Assembly: GCA_948470475.1 (NCBI GenBank)
Contig: OX419336.1
Location: forward strand, 28,228,005-28,292,004
Length of the DNA: 64,000 nt
Direction: 5' to 3'
DNA from: Galaxea fascicularis
Taxonomy: Eukaryota; Cnidaria; Anthozoa; Scleractinia; Euphylliidae
In this document: positions 12,101 to 33,106 of the stretch, in pieces
Layout of the letters: every line of letters starts with the position of its first letter
Numbering within the stretch: the stretch's first letter is position 1
The notes under the pieces: generated by a model
What the model was told of the DNA's origin: nothing
The model's input: only the letters and a program-made list of their open reading frames with translations
Database searches by the model: none
Position numbers and translations under genes: made by a program

Positions 12101-12506
12101 TCTGAGGCTCGTTAGCTACTGTTATCAACTCGCGTTGATCACACTGGGATGAGATTGTTTCCAGCTAGTGCGATGTAACAAGAACTCACAATTGAGCTGC
12201 GTCATCGCAAGCTTTCATACAATCACTGAAAAATCAAACTGGACAGTAGTTGTTAAAATTGAGTCTCGAAGGTACTTTAATCAATAAGATGACGTTAAAA
12301 GCGACGTAAAATTCTAGTCTTTAAAGTTATAAATACCAAACACTAGTTTCGACAACGTTGGTTGACAGAAGATCCGTTGCTCTTTCGGAACATAAGTCAA
12401 GTACAATAATTATTATTAAGCTGAACATTTATCTTACCTCAGAAATTACTGCTAGATAAGCCAGTGAGATACCAATTACGATATAGCACACGTTTGGAAA
12501 GCTCAT
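6546..12506 (-). CDS. TMEM9: TMEM9-like single-pass membrane protein
   Basis: Five coding exons on the minus strand join in frame to 163 codons plus stop: 12,506-12,438; 10,178-10,075; 8,349-8,262; 7,902-7,792; 6,665-6,546. All introns are GT-AG. Exon 1 encodes a signal peptide (MSFPNVCYIVIGISL...). Residues 24-87 form a Cys-rich lumenal part with RCKCVCP, DCNC and FCLRCQCMYEAR motifs and possible N-glycosylation sites (NKT, NTT). Residues 88-109 are a transmembrane helix (VVIIFVLVVIGILCIYLVYL). The basic cytosolic tail ends KRTVTEQRRNIYDTRTMLN. The order of Cys motifs, helix and tail matches the TMEM9 family, known as late endosome/lysosome proteins linked to the V-ATPase and CLC exchangers. 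The acceptor of the last exon could instead be six bases downstream (CAG-CAACAG). Introns carry a SINE pair, a MITE, a LINE remnant and a gypsy RT remnant. Confidence 0.88.
6748..6784. repeat. Perfect-looking stem-loop in TMEM9 intron
   Basis: The arms 'gagagcagttacca' and 'tggtaaccgctctc' pair with a single mismatch around a 9-base loop. This is intronic and of unknown role. Confidence 0.5.
6978..7052 (-). mobile_element. tRNA-derived SINE head, minus copy
   Basis: Read on the minus strand this is tRNA-shaped: an A box in 'catagctcagttgg', a B box in 'gggttcaaacccc', and partly pairing acceptor ends (GGCTTCA with GGAAGTC). The anticodon loop is CCGGTAT and lacks U33, so it is not a credible functional tRNA. 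The same head occurs at 7,083, 12.97, 13.19 and 63.05 kb, which marks it as a SINE family. Confidence 0.65.
7083..7505 (+). mobile_element. tRNA-derived SINE, plus copy, interrupted
   Basis: The tRNA-like head (7,083-7,158) is a near-perfect inverted copy of the head at 6,978-7,052, giving a hairpin with a 30 bp spacer. The SINE body is cut after 'gaagtcctgg' by the MITE at 7,161-7,395. It resumes at about 7,396 with 'tggatttttttcaggcttc', the A/T-rich stretch 'gcaattgcatgtaattgcg' and the tail 'atcagtcttcatttgattt'. Uninterrupted relatives at 12.9 and 63.0 kb show that the two halves belong together. Confidence 0.65.
7161..7395. mobile_element. MITE nested in a SINE, CCTGG duplication
   Basis: The terminal inverted repeats 'gcccggttgttcgaaagccg' and its exact complement lie 235 bp apart and are flanked by CCTGG on both sides (7,156-7,160 and 7,396-7,400). 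There is no coding sequence. Because the end bases are themselves palindromic, the duplication could also be read as the 3 bp CTG. Confidence 0.7.
9091..9840 (-). pseudogene. LINE 3' remnant with (ATT)n tail
   Basis: The minus strand encodes, with several stops and frameshifts, pieces typical of the C-terminal end of a non-LTR reverse transcriptase: LSWKPLYYRRWTDILRLFN and RSRDIHHHKTRNKNDLIF. A run of ATT units (9,091-9,124 on the plus strand as AAT) forms the 3' tail. The copy is a 5'-truncated dead insert in a TMEM9 intron. A CR1/L2-like clade is suggested by the motif order and not proven. Confidence 0.6.
10960..11740 (-). pseudogene. Degenerate Ty3/gypsy reverse transcriptase
   Basis: On the minus strand, broken reading frames contain PRDLNNALKRPNYQMPTLEE, LAKAKVFSTLDAKDGF, DDILIMGHGDTHEQAVVDHD and REVNLKLNKAKINLRL, in the order of a gypsy-type RT palm domain. 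Stops and frameshifts separate them. It is an old fragment unrelated in sequence to the intact element at 49.9 kb and lies in TMEM9 intron 1. Confidence 0.7.
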
Positions 12507-12867
12507 AGTGATATTCCTTGTTTGTCTATAAAACTTGTACTGTTGCCTAACCGTCCGCCATCTTGACAACTAATCGCGCAGTACATGACGGGAGATAGAA
12601 AGTTGTAGGCACGGAAGGCGTGCAAAAAGAGGCACAGTGGCTGGACTGGGCCCTTCCTGATTATGCTAGCATAATTTTTTTTGACATTATTTGGTTAAAC
12701 AAGCATTTTTTCACACTTTTCTGTAAAAAAAAATTGCAAGCATTATTTAGAATTTTGCATAACTTTGACCTAGATTTCAGCACTCAAAAGATTTTAAACG
12801 CTAAATTTTAGAATTCAAAAGCACCGTGATGATTTGCTTTTGTGTTTGAGAGAAGGATTTCTTTCAA

Positions 12868-13035
12868 ATGAAGACTGATCCTCGCAGCTGTGAACGCAAT
12901 TTTATGCAATTGCGCAAAGAAACCTGAAAAAAAAATCAGGACTTCAACGTGTTCGAACCCGAGACCTCGAGATACCAGTGCGATGCTCTAACCAACTAAG
13001 CTATGAAGCTGGTCAATTGTAGGTTCATACATTCC
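12868..13035 (-). mobile_element. tRNA-derived SINE copy
   Basis: This copy has the tail motif 'atgaagactgatcctcgcag', the A/T body 'gcaattgcgcaaagaaacc' and a tRNA-like head with 'gagcttcaa..gttcgaaccc' in the same order as the copies at 7.1, 13.1 and 63.0 kb. It lies just upstream of the TMEM9 start. Confidence 0.65.
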
Positions 13036-13069
13036 AGTGAAAGAGATGAATGTGGATGGTATATATGAA

Positions 13070-13168
13070 AAATCATATATGAACTGCGGACGTGAAATCA
13101 AATGCAGACTGATCCTCGCAGTTGTGACCGCAATTTTGTGCAATTGCGTAAAGAAACCTGAAAAATAA

Positions 13169-13199
<31 letters not shown>

Positions 13200-13245
13200 T
13201 TCGCGATACCGATGCGATGCTCTAACCAACTGAGCTATGAAGCCA
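13070..13245 (-). mobile_element. tRNA-derived SINE copy, tandem with previous
   Basis: A second copy lies in the same orientation, about 35 bp from the first. Its B box 'gggttcaaacctcg' and its body are better preserved. Confidence 0.65.
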
Positions 13246-13689
13246 CAGATCTACATCTACATCTAAATACTTTCAGCACTCGGCAAACTCGCGGCTGTAT
13301 TGTGTGTGTGGTCTCATACATCAGATCATGTGACAACCCCAGACTTTGCTATCTGTTTTAATTTGCTGTGACTGATTTGCTGCGCTTTTTATCATGACGC
13401 CTGTGCGACGCTGTGATCACACGTCTAATATTTATAGCGCGAATGGATACTGGAATGGAATGCTCCATCTGTTAATCGATCAATCGATCAATCAGCCAAC
13501 CAATCCTTCATTTGAACACGGTAAAAGTTCTATCAAGTCGGCATGATATAAAAATATATATCAACAATGTAATATACAAAAATAAATCAGATAAGTCATT
13601 TAGAATGCTAACATTGAATCTACAGAAACTAGACCTGCTTCCCATGATTGCCGTGTATCTAACTTAAGGAGGCTCGCAGCAGTTGTTTT

Positions 13690-14518
13690 GGCTTGGGGGT
13701 GTATTTTCCCATGGATGGCTCAGTTAAATATTCAAATTGACGGCGAAGATTTGCAGGAAGTCACAAAATTTGAATATTCAGGTTCCAGGATATCTCAGGA
13801 TGGAAACTGTACTCCAAAAATCAGAAGACGACTAGCTATCGGTATGAGAACGTTGCAAAACTGGAATGTTCTCTGGAGGCACAGTATCAAGTATGTCAGA
13901 CTATAAGTCCTGCGAGTATGCATATTCCCAACATCCACGTACAGCTGCGAGTCCTGGGCAATTAAGCAATACGACGCAAAATACATCACAGCATTTGAGC
14001 ACAAATATTACAGAAAGATTTTGCGAGTGTCGTGGACGCATCAGAGAAGGACGAATGCCCCTGTTAGAAATGAGCTTGAAGTTCCAGAAGCATAGACCAC
14101 TTTCATAATGGCCGCCGATAATATTGTTCTTTTGTATCTATGTTAGTTAGACTTACTGGCCTCATTTTAGCGCAAACATTCTTTTGTATTTTGCACATAG
14201 CAGCGAGGTTAGAAAGGCTTATCAACATTAAAACAAAAGAATATTTTATTTGGCCGCCATTATGAAAGAGGTCTATGGCTGTTGAACGACTCCGTGCATA
14301 AGTGGAAATTAAATTTCCTAGCCACAAAAAAAGACATGATTCCTTGGAAAAGGCCTGTTCTGGAAAGACAAGTACCTGGTAAAAGATCTCGAGGTAGACC
14401 AAGAAGGAGATGGGAAGATTGTATCAACGAGAGGCATGAATACACCATGGAAGAGGCAGAGAGATTAGCACAGAATCGTGTTCTGAATCGAGCTGCCGTG
14501 CATGCTGCCACGTCCTGA
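13690..14518 (+). pseudogene. LINE reverse transcriptase C-terminus remnant
   Basis: Fragments on the plus strand match the end of a non-LTR retrotransposon ORF2: IDGEDLQEVTKFEYSGSRIS with a following RRRLAIGMRTLQNW, then after an interruption KRSRGRPRRRWEDC and AERLAQNRVLNRAAVHAAT before a stop at 14,516-14,518. Frameshifts occur between pieces. The 14,091-14,277 MITE splits the copy. Confidence 0.65.
14091..14277. mobile_element. MITE inserted in LINE remnant
   Basis: The left arm 'catagaccactttcataatgg' and the reverse complement of the right arm 'catagacctctttcataatgg' match. The match continues imperfectly for about 48 bp ('cttttg' to 'tgtt'). Total length is about 187 bp. TA dinucleotides at both ends fit a Tc1/mariner-like duplication. 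It is non-coding. Confidence 0.6.
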
Positions 14519-15319
14519 TAAGGGTCCGATAGGGATATGCGACCATTCATTCAGAGTGTACTTTTTTCAAATTTTAAATCAAATTTCATTATAGAGTGCA
14601 AGCTTCGATTCCCTTAAAACTACAACATCTTTGCGACGTATGACCAAAGTTTATTTTCTCATCGGATTCCAGGTAACAGCTGTTGCCATAGCAACGGTAA
14701 CGCAAGGCTCATTTTAAACAAGCTCAATTATCTCGAAGTCCATGTCAACTACTCTAGTCCCCCAACTGGTAGGCCAAACTGGAAGAAATCTGTAAGAGCG
14801 TTTTCAAATAAATTGCAAATAGGCAAATAAATTGCAAATAGGCCAGCTAAAGATACAGCAAAGGTAATCAGGAGCCAGACCAAGTCACTTGAATTTGATG
14901 CTGAGTAATCAGATCTTTCCAACTTAGTTGTTATAATAAGCTCCCAGCATCAGTATGAAGAGGAAGTCAAAATGCGGACACCACCAACAACAACATTTTG
15001 TTCACTCTTGTACAAGCGTAAATATATATAAATATAAAAAAAGAACTAGAATAGTGTACAAATATTGAGTCTGGAGGCTAATTACTCAGTAATTTCCGAG
15101 TTAGCTCCCAGTACAGGCATGGACAGGACAGCATGGTTGTGGAGCTTTAGTAATTTATCTGACAGTGTTTTACCGCTATTTCCCAACACAATACTACAAT
15201 AATCAAAACGGGATTGTACCAAAGAAATGTAGATGTAAGGTAGCATGGCTGGCGGAACAAAAGGTCTAATTCGTTTAATGGCACCATCGCCAGGGAGAAT
15301 CTTTTTAGCTAAAGGCGTT

Positions 15320-15600
15320 AGTTTCTACAAGAAACTGTGGTGCTGCGTCAATGGGGGAGTTGTATACAAAATTTGGTTTTAAAAACGGAGTTGATAAAGA
15401 AGTAAATTGTCCACCGTGCAGGGATTCAAATAGCTGACATTACAAGCGTTAGCTCTTCGTCAGAGCGAATCGAGGAATTATGGGTTGTGTTTGGTTTACA
15501 AGAGGAGATGGAGCTACGCTACTGGTGGTTGCGTGGCAACTTAAAAAACGAGAATACATTGATTGAATGAAAAGCGCTCCTTAATACAGTGGGGATTAAG
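15320..15600 (+). repeat. Interspersed repeat shared with 24.0 kb
   Basis: The segment contains 'gtaaattgtccaccgtgcag', 'agagcgaatcgaggaattat' and 'gggttgtg', followed by 'gaggagatggagcta'. The same string of motifs recurs at 24,035-24,150. This is a dispersed repeat. I suspect the terminal region of a Penelope-like element but have no proof. Confidence 0.45.
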
Positions 15601-15699
15601 GGTGCCAATTTGGAAGATGAATATTTGTTCCAGATTCTTGGGGATTTAAGTGGTACCGTGATGTACGCACTGCACCTGCATCTGCACCTATCCCGCAGT

Positions 15700-16640
15700 C
15701 AGTGACCGTTGGGGCGCCACGGATCTAGCAACCCTTTCCCTTCATTTGATGTTGTTTTCAGATTCTCTACGGGCGTCGCAAAACTTCAACCCTGTTCACT
15801 CAGAGACATTATTCTCCCAACGCTTCTTCTGTCAACCCCCCCTTCTACCTCCTTGGTTTGTTCAACTCTGTCTCTGATTGCATCGTTAGTAATGTGGTCT
15901 CTGTATGAGATGCCAAGCAGTTTCCTAAAGCATCTTATCTCGGTAGCCTGCAATTTCGTCAGGATGTCCACGGTCAATACCCAGGTTTCACAGGCGTACA
16001 ACAGTACTGAGATAACCAGAGAGCGCATAAGACGATCTGGGCTTTGAGATTTAAGAGATATGCTTGTCGTTCCAGATGGTCTTCAGTCTCGCTAGCACCG
16101 CTGTTGTCTGTGTAATTCTGGACAGTACTTCTGGCTTGGAACCTTGATCTGTGACGACTGCGCCCAGATCAGTACTTGAAGCCGTCAACCTCGTCACCGT
16201 TGATTCAGATGTCAATGCGGATATCAGTCGTCTTGTAAGTCATCAATTTGGTCTTTTCTGCAGTAATTTCCGTGCTAAAGGTTGCAAAGTACTTATCCAA
16301 TCGATCTACCAGGGAGGCTAGTTCCTCTTCTTTTCCTGCCAGGCCATCAATGTCATAGAGAAAACGTAAGTCAATAATTGTTCTGCCTCCGATGCTGACT
16401 GTTCCTCGGTGATCTTGTTGTGCGTCATTCACAATTGTCTCCAAAAAGATGTTGAAAAGAGTCGGTAAGAGTAAACACCCTTGTATAACTCCGACTGTGG
16501 TTCTGAACCAGTCTCCTATGCCGCCATTAGGTAGGCCGCACTAGTGGCCTTGTTGTAGAGGTTTCCAATGACTCGGGTCAGGTCTGCATTAATGTTATAC
16601 GGCCTCATAGTATCCGGAATTCCTTTCCTCCGTAGGCCAC
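15700..16640 (-). pseudogene. LINE reverse transcriptase remnant
   Basis: Minus-strand pieces in order are PYNINADLTRVIGNLYN, IFLETIVNDAQQDH, FLYDIDGLAGKEEELASLVD with EITAEKTKLM, and RSLVISVLLYACETWVLTVD with FRKLLGISYRDHITND. This is the RT palm-to-thumb order of a non-LTR retrotransposon. The catalytic FADD-type box has become FLYDID, and stops break the frame. It is a dead copy. Confidence 0.7.
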
Positions 16641-16649
16641 AGGCCTTTT

Positions 16650-18290
16650 AATTGACGGAATGAGGAGGAGGTGAACTGCGTAGAAATGCAACATGCCTAT
16701 TAAATGGCATTGCTCCTCGAAAAAACCATCATGTTTTCTCAGTTTTTCTTAGCCTACAATGATAACACTTCTTCCAGTTTCAAAAGGTAAGCCTAATAAG
16801 TTGTCTTTCTTTGCTAGCTTATCTTACAAAACCCACAATTGTTATTGCGCATGCGCAACTTGCCCAGGCATAAACCGCGCATCAGAGAGAAAAATCCCTA
16901 TAACTGGGAGAAAATTGGTTTGTTCCAACTTTTTGGGGGGCGAATCGCAGGGTTCCAGCCTTTTCTAAGCAACTGCTGTTAACGTGCACAACAGGAACAT
17001 GACAGGGCCCCTAAATGAGGGGGCCACCCCCGCCTCTTAAATTAAAGGGACGGGGCTGACTCTAAAAGTGAAGGGAACAATCATAATAGATTGGGATTTT
17101 ATTTACCCGCGAGGTCGGCCAGCTGTAGCCGACCACTTTAATCCCGTGAAATTACCTTTCATTTTTTTCCACAAAAGTGGGGGGAGAGGGAGGGGGGCTG
17201 CCTCTGCGCGGTGCCTGTGCAATGATAATGACAAAATGTATGAGTTTGCGTGCTTATGACATCATAAATCGCACGGTAACGCAAATTTAGAAAAAATGAT
17301 ACGTAGAGTTTTGCACTTTGGCGATTGTTAACCATCGGTACCTTTTCGATATCCAGAAGTGTACGCTGCTGAGTTTTGGTGTTTATCTGTTCTGGTCACG
17401 TGTCTTGCCAAATGTGGTTGTGACTCGAAAATGTTGAAAACCGTTTGATTGGAAAAAATACAGCCAGAAAGCGTGTCTGTGCAAATTAGAGTTTCCAAGA
17501 TATGAGCAACAATTTTGTAGTTAAGTTAGCCCGCCTTCCCCCTTAAATAAAATTTCGTTCAGCCAGATGTTGCAGCCTTCTGTTACTCCATGATTTCAAT
17601 TTGGCTCATCATAAAATCTCTCACTGCGTGACGAATCAAAAGAAGGTCAGCTCAGGAGGCTACCGTTCTCTATCAACTCAGCTAAGAAGCCAACGGTGAG
17701 TTCGTCATTCGTTATAAATGGGTTAATGAACGAGAATGTAATGAAAATCATTTACGGGAAAATCACATATATGGGTGGAAAATTAAACAAGCAACGGGTC
17801 TCTCGTAGTTTTGAAAGCATCTTAATTAGGCGCGAAAAGAAAGCCTGAAAAAAAAAAGAACTCCTAATTGGCTCGTTAGCTTAGTTGATGAGCCAGGCGT
17901 TTTAATCACGCGCATTCCTGATTTCAGGTTTTTCTCTGCGACGTCCTCGGAGATGCAGGGGCAGATAAACGCGATGGGATGATGAATTCACGGCCGTAAT
18001 CGGGACTAGCGAAAATTTACAAAACAGTTTTACAATGGATGATGTAAATCTCGCAGTTTGATTGGTCTAAAGGAGCTGGTTTTCACTAGCGCATAAGTAC
18101 AAGCATAAACATAAGAACAAGCGTTCCCATAAGAACATAAGAACGAATCCACTTATTTCTCTTATGCTGTTTTCACCAGTAACGCGCTCGACATAAGCAC
18201 AAGAAAAACGGAACTGATGATGCGTGATTCCTTTGTTCAAACCATTTATATGTCATTTCTAGTAAATTTCTTTTTAATGACCCTACAGAA
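16650..18290. other. Intergenic DNA without recognised gene
   Basis: I see no supported exon here. Around 18,090-18,220 the repeated 'cataag' words ('cataaacataagaacaag', 'cttatgctgttttcacc') resemble the 'cataagcataagc' interior of the small element at 43,919, so a decayed relative may lie here. Confidence 0.35.
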
Positions 18291-19201
18291 CGCTACGCCA
18301 AGAGAACCGTTAAATGATCAGAAGACAGACAGACAGAATCCCAGTTAGGGAAGTGGGGGGTAGGAGGTAATAGTCCGGAATTCAAGTGACCGGGACGATC
18401 AAAGGATTTTTTTGGGAAGGAAAATTTCGCACTATCATTTAAACCACGATGACAAACACCTATCATAATAATTAGAGTTTTTTTTTTTGGGTATTCAATA
18501 AAATCCGAAGATTCGTGGCAGTGCCTCTGGGGAAGTGCCCGCTTATCCCGGCTGCGTAGTTCTGCAAATAAAGTACAATCCTTTCTGGAAATTTTTAAGG
18601 CTCGCAGATTCGGCATGGGATGCAACAGAAAGAGAAGTCTGTTATCTTCGAGTTTTATTACCATGCTACTGTTCACACTGGAATATTTAACTATTTGACA
18701 TCGAAAAAAGAAATGCAATTAAAATTGGGCTTTCGAAACTAAGCCCATCAATTACAGAATTTTCTGTGAAACAATATCCTGTACAGACCTTAAAGAGCTA
18801 CCTACCCAGAAGCTCTCATAAAATAAAACAAATAATCAATAAATATTTGAGTATTGCAAATACAATGAAAATAGAACTTTGTCCGGGTTCAAACATGTTA
18901 CCTGTCGTACGACTTACCGCAGCATTGCCGCGGTTTTGCGCAGCCAAGGCAGTTCAACTGCAGTTGTGATGAGCGACGATTCGCAATTCGAACAGTTCAT
19001 CAAGTTTCCCAGTACATTCTTAAACGTACATTTAAGTCAATAACCTAAAACCCTCCAAAGAGGGGAGATGAAACTTGCAATTCTCATTGCACTCCGACCG
19101 AAGACTTGCAACGAGCAAGACGTTTGAACTAACTTTGGCAATGCAGTTTTCATGTACAGCATAACCATGTTAACCTTTCTACCTTGTCTAACCTGCTACA
19201 G

Positions 19202-19381
19202 ATACAAGTAAATTGTTCAACACTGCGAAGAGAATCAATGCACCAGACAATAATTGCTCCCTCGGAAAATCACAAAAGCGATGCTGATTACCAATCTCTT
19301 GGTGAGATTCTGAAGAACAATCGAAGTTCTCCACAGTTGACCGCCCTCAATTATCGTAGACGGTCGCTTTTCACTGATTGA
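19202..19381 (+). CDS. Possible terminal exon, product unknown
   Basis: A pyrimidine-rich tract and acceptor ('tctaacctgctacag|ATACAAG') precede a 59-codon open frame ending in TGA: start IQVNCSTLRRESM, middle ADYQSLGEILKNNR, end NYRRRSLFTD. The Ser/Arg-rich polar tail could be a cytoplasmic C-terminus. No upstream exon was identified on the plus strand, so this is weak. Confidence 0.2.
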   Translation: MQVNCSTLRRESMHQTIIAPSENHKSDADYQSLGEILKNNRSSPQLTALNYRRRSLFTD

Positions 19382-20124
19382 GCTTATTTTTTTAGCTACT
19401 TACTGATTCTCTCGAAATTTTACAAACTTGTTTCGAAAGTAAAAAGAGAGAAGGTCGCTAATGAAAGTTTCTAAAATACAGCTTGAGGACTGAGAATTGA
19501 TTGAAATTCAATCGCCTTTTGGAGCGTCTGAATGTCTGAGGAAGATGGCCACTAAAGAACTCTACAAACTCGTCAGTGGGGACCATTCAACTGGAATCTC
19601 TTCCACCCTTTAGACCCTGAGATCAGAATTTAAATTCTCATTTGTTTTCACTATACTTTTCCTATAGAAGTAGTAGGGAGAAATTAAAATGTCAAGCAAA
19701 TTAATCTTATGTGATCCTGTCCTCAATTCTCGTGACCTCTCTTTTATGAACCGTTGATATTTACAAAGAGAAATTTGATACTGACCACTCTTAGGTTTTA
19801 AAGGATTAATGTGAATTTATAATCAATATATGTAACTTCTAATGTCGCCACGAAAACTGTAGGTTTATAAAGGTGTTGACAGATGGTCAAACAAATCTAA
19901 TGACTCCAATTCCCTCTCACTGTACGTTACTCGTCTCTAATTTCTTGCAACTTACTACAGAAGAAAAGTTATTGATCAGTAAGGAGATTATTAATGTTGA
20001 ACTGGGTAGGCTTGACCTTTTGTTCAAGGCGTAAGTCGAAAAGCTCACTAAAAGCCAAATGTAACGAGAATTGTCTATAATTTGCGGTGAATGTGTAAAT
20101 CATGTTTAAAAAGAATTTTATCTC

Positions 20125-20130
20125 AATTTT
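20125..20130 (-). terminator. Candidate poly(A) signal of STK33-like gene
   Basis: AATAAA is read on the minus strand about 40 bases after the stop codon of the kinase gene. Confidence 0.4.
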
Positions 20131-20168
20131 ATTACCAAAAAATAGACTCTAATAAATGGCTGCCTGCA

Positions 20169-29981
<9,813 letters not shown>

Positions 29982-30099
29982 TCATTTTTCCGTGGTGTGA
30001 GATTATTTTGCCTACAGGATGATATGAGAATGGCATCAGATTGTAATGAAGGCGATATGATTCACATGAAGTCCTGAGAATACTATTCTTGGTTTATTA

Positions 30100-31830
30100 C
30101 AAATGCATAATTAACTGTGTTTGGGATCAAGCGACTTTCCAGCTGTGAATTTTCCATGAAATATCAAACCCAATCCATGCAACTTAAAGAGGTGACGCTA
30201 GAAAATAAAAGTGTTGCTTACGACTTTGAAAACAACAAAATACATCAATTATTTTCACAGGAATTACGCAAAGAACAAGAGAGAAGCCTCTGCAATGAAA
30301 AGTTCTGAACTTCGTAAACCAGTTTGTAAACTCTACAAGAGACCGACAGCCCTCCGGCTTTTTGTGCGCAGGAACTAAAGCTCACTGGAGTAAGTCTGGC
30401 GCTTAAACTTTTGACTCAGATGAAAGGAAAACAGGTTCCCAGCACATCAGAAAAGTAGACGCGAAGCCATTGAAGGTCAAGTAAAAGAGTTTGATTGAGT
30501 GAACTAATAGCGGCGCTGAGAAGAAATTAAAGCCCGAAAAGTCAAGAGAAGCTGGCGGGGAAATTATCGACTTTTTTTCCTTCTTAGTTAGCGAAACTAG
30601 CACTTAACTTCCTCTGCAGATGTTGGTCATAAATATTTCAATACTCTGGAAATTACAATCGAGAAACACTTCCAAGCCGGCTTCTGGGAGCGTCGTCGGC
30701 TTTCTGTCCGACCTTTTTCGCGCATCGACTGGTCAAAGTTTACCTACCCTGACAAAGTTCCGTCCTTAGGGTGAAGGAAAAAACTGCACTTTTCATTGCT
30801 TTTGCAGCTTCTATGCTTTTCCCCATAAACTCTCTGTACAAAGTGGATCTAAAATCATCGAGAGCCTTGTAAACTTCTCAGTAACTTTGACAGCAGAGTA
30901 TCTATGCCGCGCAACGAGTACTGGGACCCAGTCAGAAGGTCACTTCACACCAGTCTCCTTTGACCGGAAGTTGAAAAACTTTTCCTGGGGTACAAAGTAA
31001 TTTTTCTCTCTAAAGCAAAAGATAAAGAAAAGTTTAAAGGAGACACTTTTTGCTGTAGTGGCTCATCAGTAAGAGAGTGTGAGTATAGAATGACCAACAA
31101 CAGAAGCGTAGTTTGCACAAGGAAGCGCAACGAGACTCCAGAACAAATGTTTACACCACTCAAGGACAGGTGGCCTCAATGCACACATAAAAACAGTCAC
31201 CGGATAGGCCTTTACTCTTCACACTCAAATACTAATATTTCAGCGCGATATTTGTGCTGGTGCACAACGCACAAAAATTCTTTGCTACTTTCCAGATCTT
31301 TTCCTTTCTTTTTGTTTCCATCTGCATGGCATGCCGCATGTTCTTGTTCGCAGACAAATCATTCTTTCCCGTTTTCTGCAGTGTAAATTAAGTGCCTTAA
31401 AAGGAGGTAATATGGATTTCAAGCAATGTTCTGGAGCTCTGGAGCTCTGAAGCTGAAAACTTGGACCGAGATTCCATTTGGCAAAGCTTATGTACTCTGA
31501 TAACGGAAGGATGATAGCCTGTTCCAGGCGTTATACTAAACGGGGGCGCGAGAGCCTGGAACAAGCTAGATGGAAGAAGTCAAAACGTGGTAAGAACATC
31601 AGTCACGTTACTCGCCTGCGCCTCAGACGTCATCCGCGCGTTATCAGTGCGTTCACTACACGCACGGCCAAATAATATCTGGTTGTATAAGCCTAACATC
31701 AACTTCCCACGATAAAGGGTGACGCTGAGACAAAAATACTACTTGGCGCCCCACATGCACGGATAAGCGCCGAGGCTCAGTACGACAACACTATAGCCAA
31801 TTATTATTTTACAACACTGTATTTTTCCAT
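30100..31830. other. Intergenic DNA upstream of the kinase gene
   Basis: No exon could be supported. The kinase promoter should lie just above 29,951, but no convincing TATA or initiator element was identified. The segment at 31,500-31,670 has an open frame without recognisable domain, beside 'ggcgttatactaaacggggg' repeat-like sequence. Confidence 0.4.
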
Positions 31831-31836
31831 ATTGAA

Positions 31837-31837
<1 letters not shown>

Positions 31838-31880
<43 letters not shown>

Positions 31881-32160
31881 TTAGAACTTATATATGCGCA
31901 TTTTCCATGTCAATATGATCAAATGCGTTTTACATTTGAAAAAAAAAACAAATTTATAATATACAATATAACATGTAGTTAAGAAAGAAAAGTAAATAAA
32001 ATATATAAAAAAGCGTTACTAAACAGGTGCGTCTTAAGATTACACTCGAAAGTATTAATGTGAAAAATAGAGCGGATTTCATGCGGCAGAGCATTCCATA
32101 ATTTTGGGGCGGCTACTTGAAATGAACGATCACCCAAGGTGGCTCAAAAATATCTTTGAA
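31838..32160 (-). pseudogene. LINE 3' end with (ATT)n tail
   Basis: The minus strand encodes GDRSFQVAAPKLWNALP then NTFECNLKTHLFSNAFL and a stop, the hallmark C-terminus of CR1/L2-type reverse transcriptases. It is followed by a run of about 14 ATT units (AAT at 31,838-31,880 on the plus strand). It is 5'-truncated, intergenic, and fairly young judging by the open frame. Confidence 0.7.
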
Positions 32161-32718
32161 GCACTGTCTTCAAAAACCAGCGTTTTCTTTTTTTGACACG
32201 CCACGCCGCGATGTGCCTATCGCACGTATGCGCAGTAACAAAAGGATGATCCACGTTTTTGGAAAACTCAACGTCAAGATCTCCAAAGCTTGCTCTAAAA
32301 TTCGCATCCATGAGATAGAAAGAGCAATTGGAAAAAAAAAAATTATCAGGACCGAAATTTCTTTAAGAGTCAGTTGATAAACGCACCTTCTGTACTGGTA
32401 GCTTATTCTGATCTATTTTGGCTTTCTTCCTCAGAGCAACGAAATGAAAGCGTGGGTGTGATCTTTCGAGACTACTCCGGAATTGGAATACTCAGTATTT
32501 GTGTTCTCTTGGGATCTGTTTTGTTACGTTTTACGAATAAATGGAAGGATTTCTATGCGCTGGTATCGATCGGACTTCCGTCAACATTTTCAACCAATCA
32601 GGAGCTAGAACGGGCCACGAGGAGGATGGCAATCCGGTCGATACCTGCGTATTTGTCATTTTCACGTTTCCCCCAAACATTTTGCATTAGCATTGCTTTC
32701 AATTTCTCTTGGGACTTA

Positions 32719-33106
32719 GGCCCCATCCACACAAATATACGTTTCCAAAACTGAAAACGAAGCAAAACATCCATGCTAGTGTTTTCATATCGTTTTCACC
32801 TACCCAGTAAACAAAGCTCAAAAACGTTGAAAACAATAAAAACGACTTGGACCTGGGATTTCTCATGTGTTAAGTTGGATCGATGATCCGATTGGCACTC
32901 GAACCGCCGGCATGTGACGCTTTTTAAGTCACCGTTTTCACCTGCCCACACTAGGAACGAGGCGTTTTCAAAAGTCTCCATTTTTAAAACGGTTATCGAG
33001 ACACCGGTTTCATTGACGTTTTCGGGCGTTTTAGTGTGGACGATACGCGAAAACGCATCATAAAGTATGCATTTTCAATCGATAACGCATTAATCTGGAT
33101 GGGGTC
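32719..33106. mobile_element. Harbinger-like MITE, TTA duplication
   Basis: The ends 'ggccccatccacac' and, in complement, 'gaccccatccagat' are terminal inverted repeats 388 bp apart, flanked by TTA on each side (32,716-32,718; 33,107-33,109). The interior shows further symmetry of 'aaaacg' words. The 3 bp TWA-type duplication suggests mobilisation by a PIF/Harbinger transposase; this is inference. Confidence 0.6.

Noticed and set aside
18293..18718. 141-codon open frame on the minus strand
   Set aside because: No domain, compositionally irregular, and overlaps motifs shared with the repeat at 21.7 kb.
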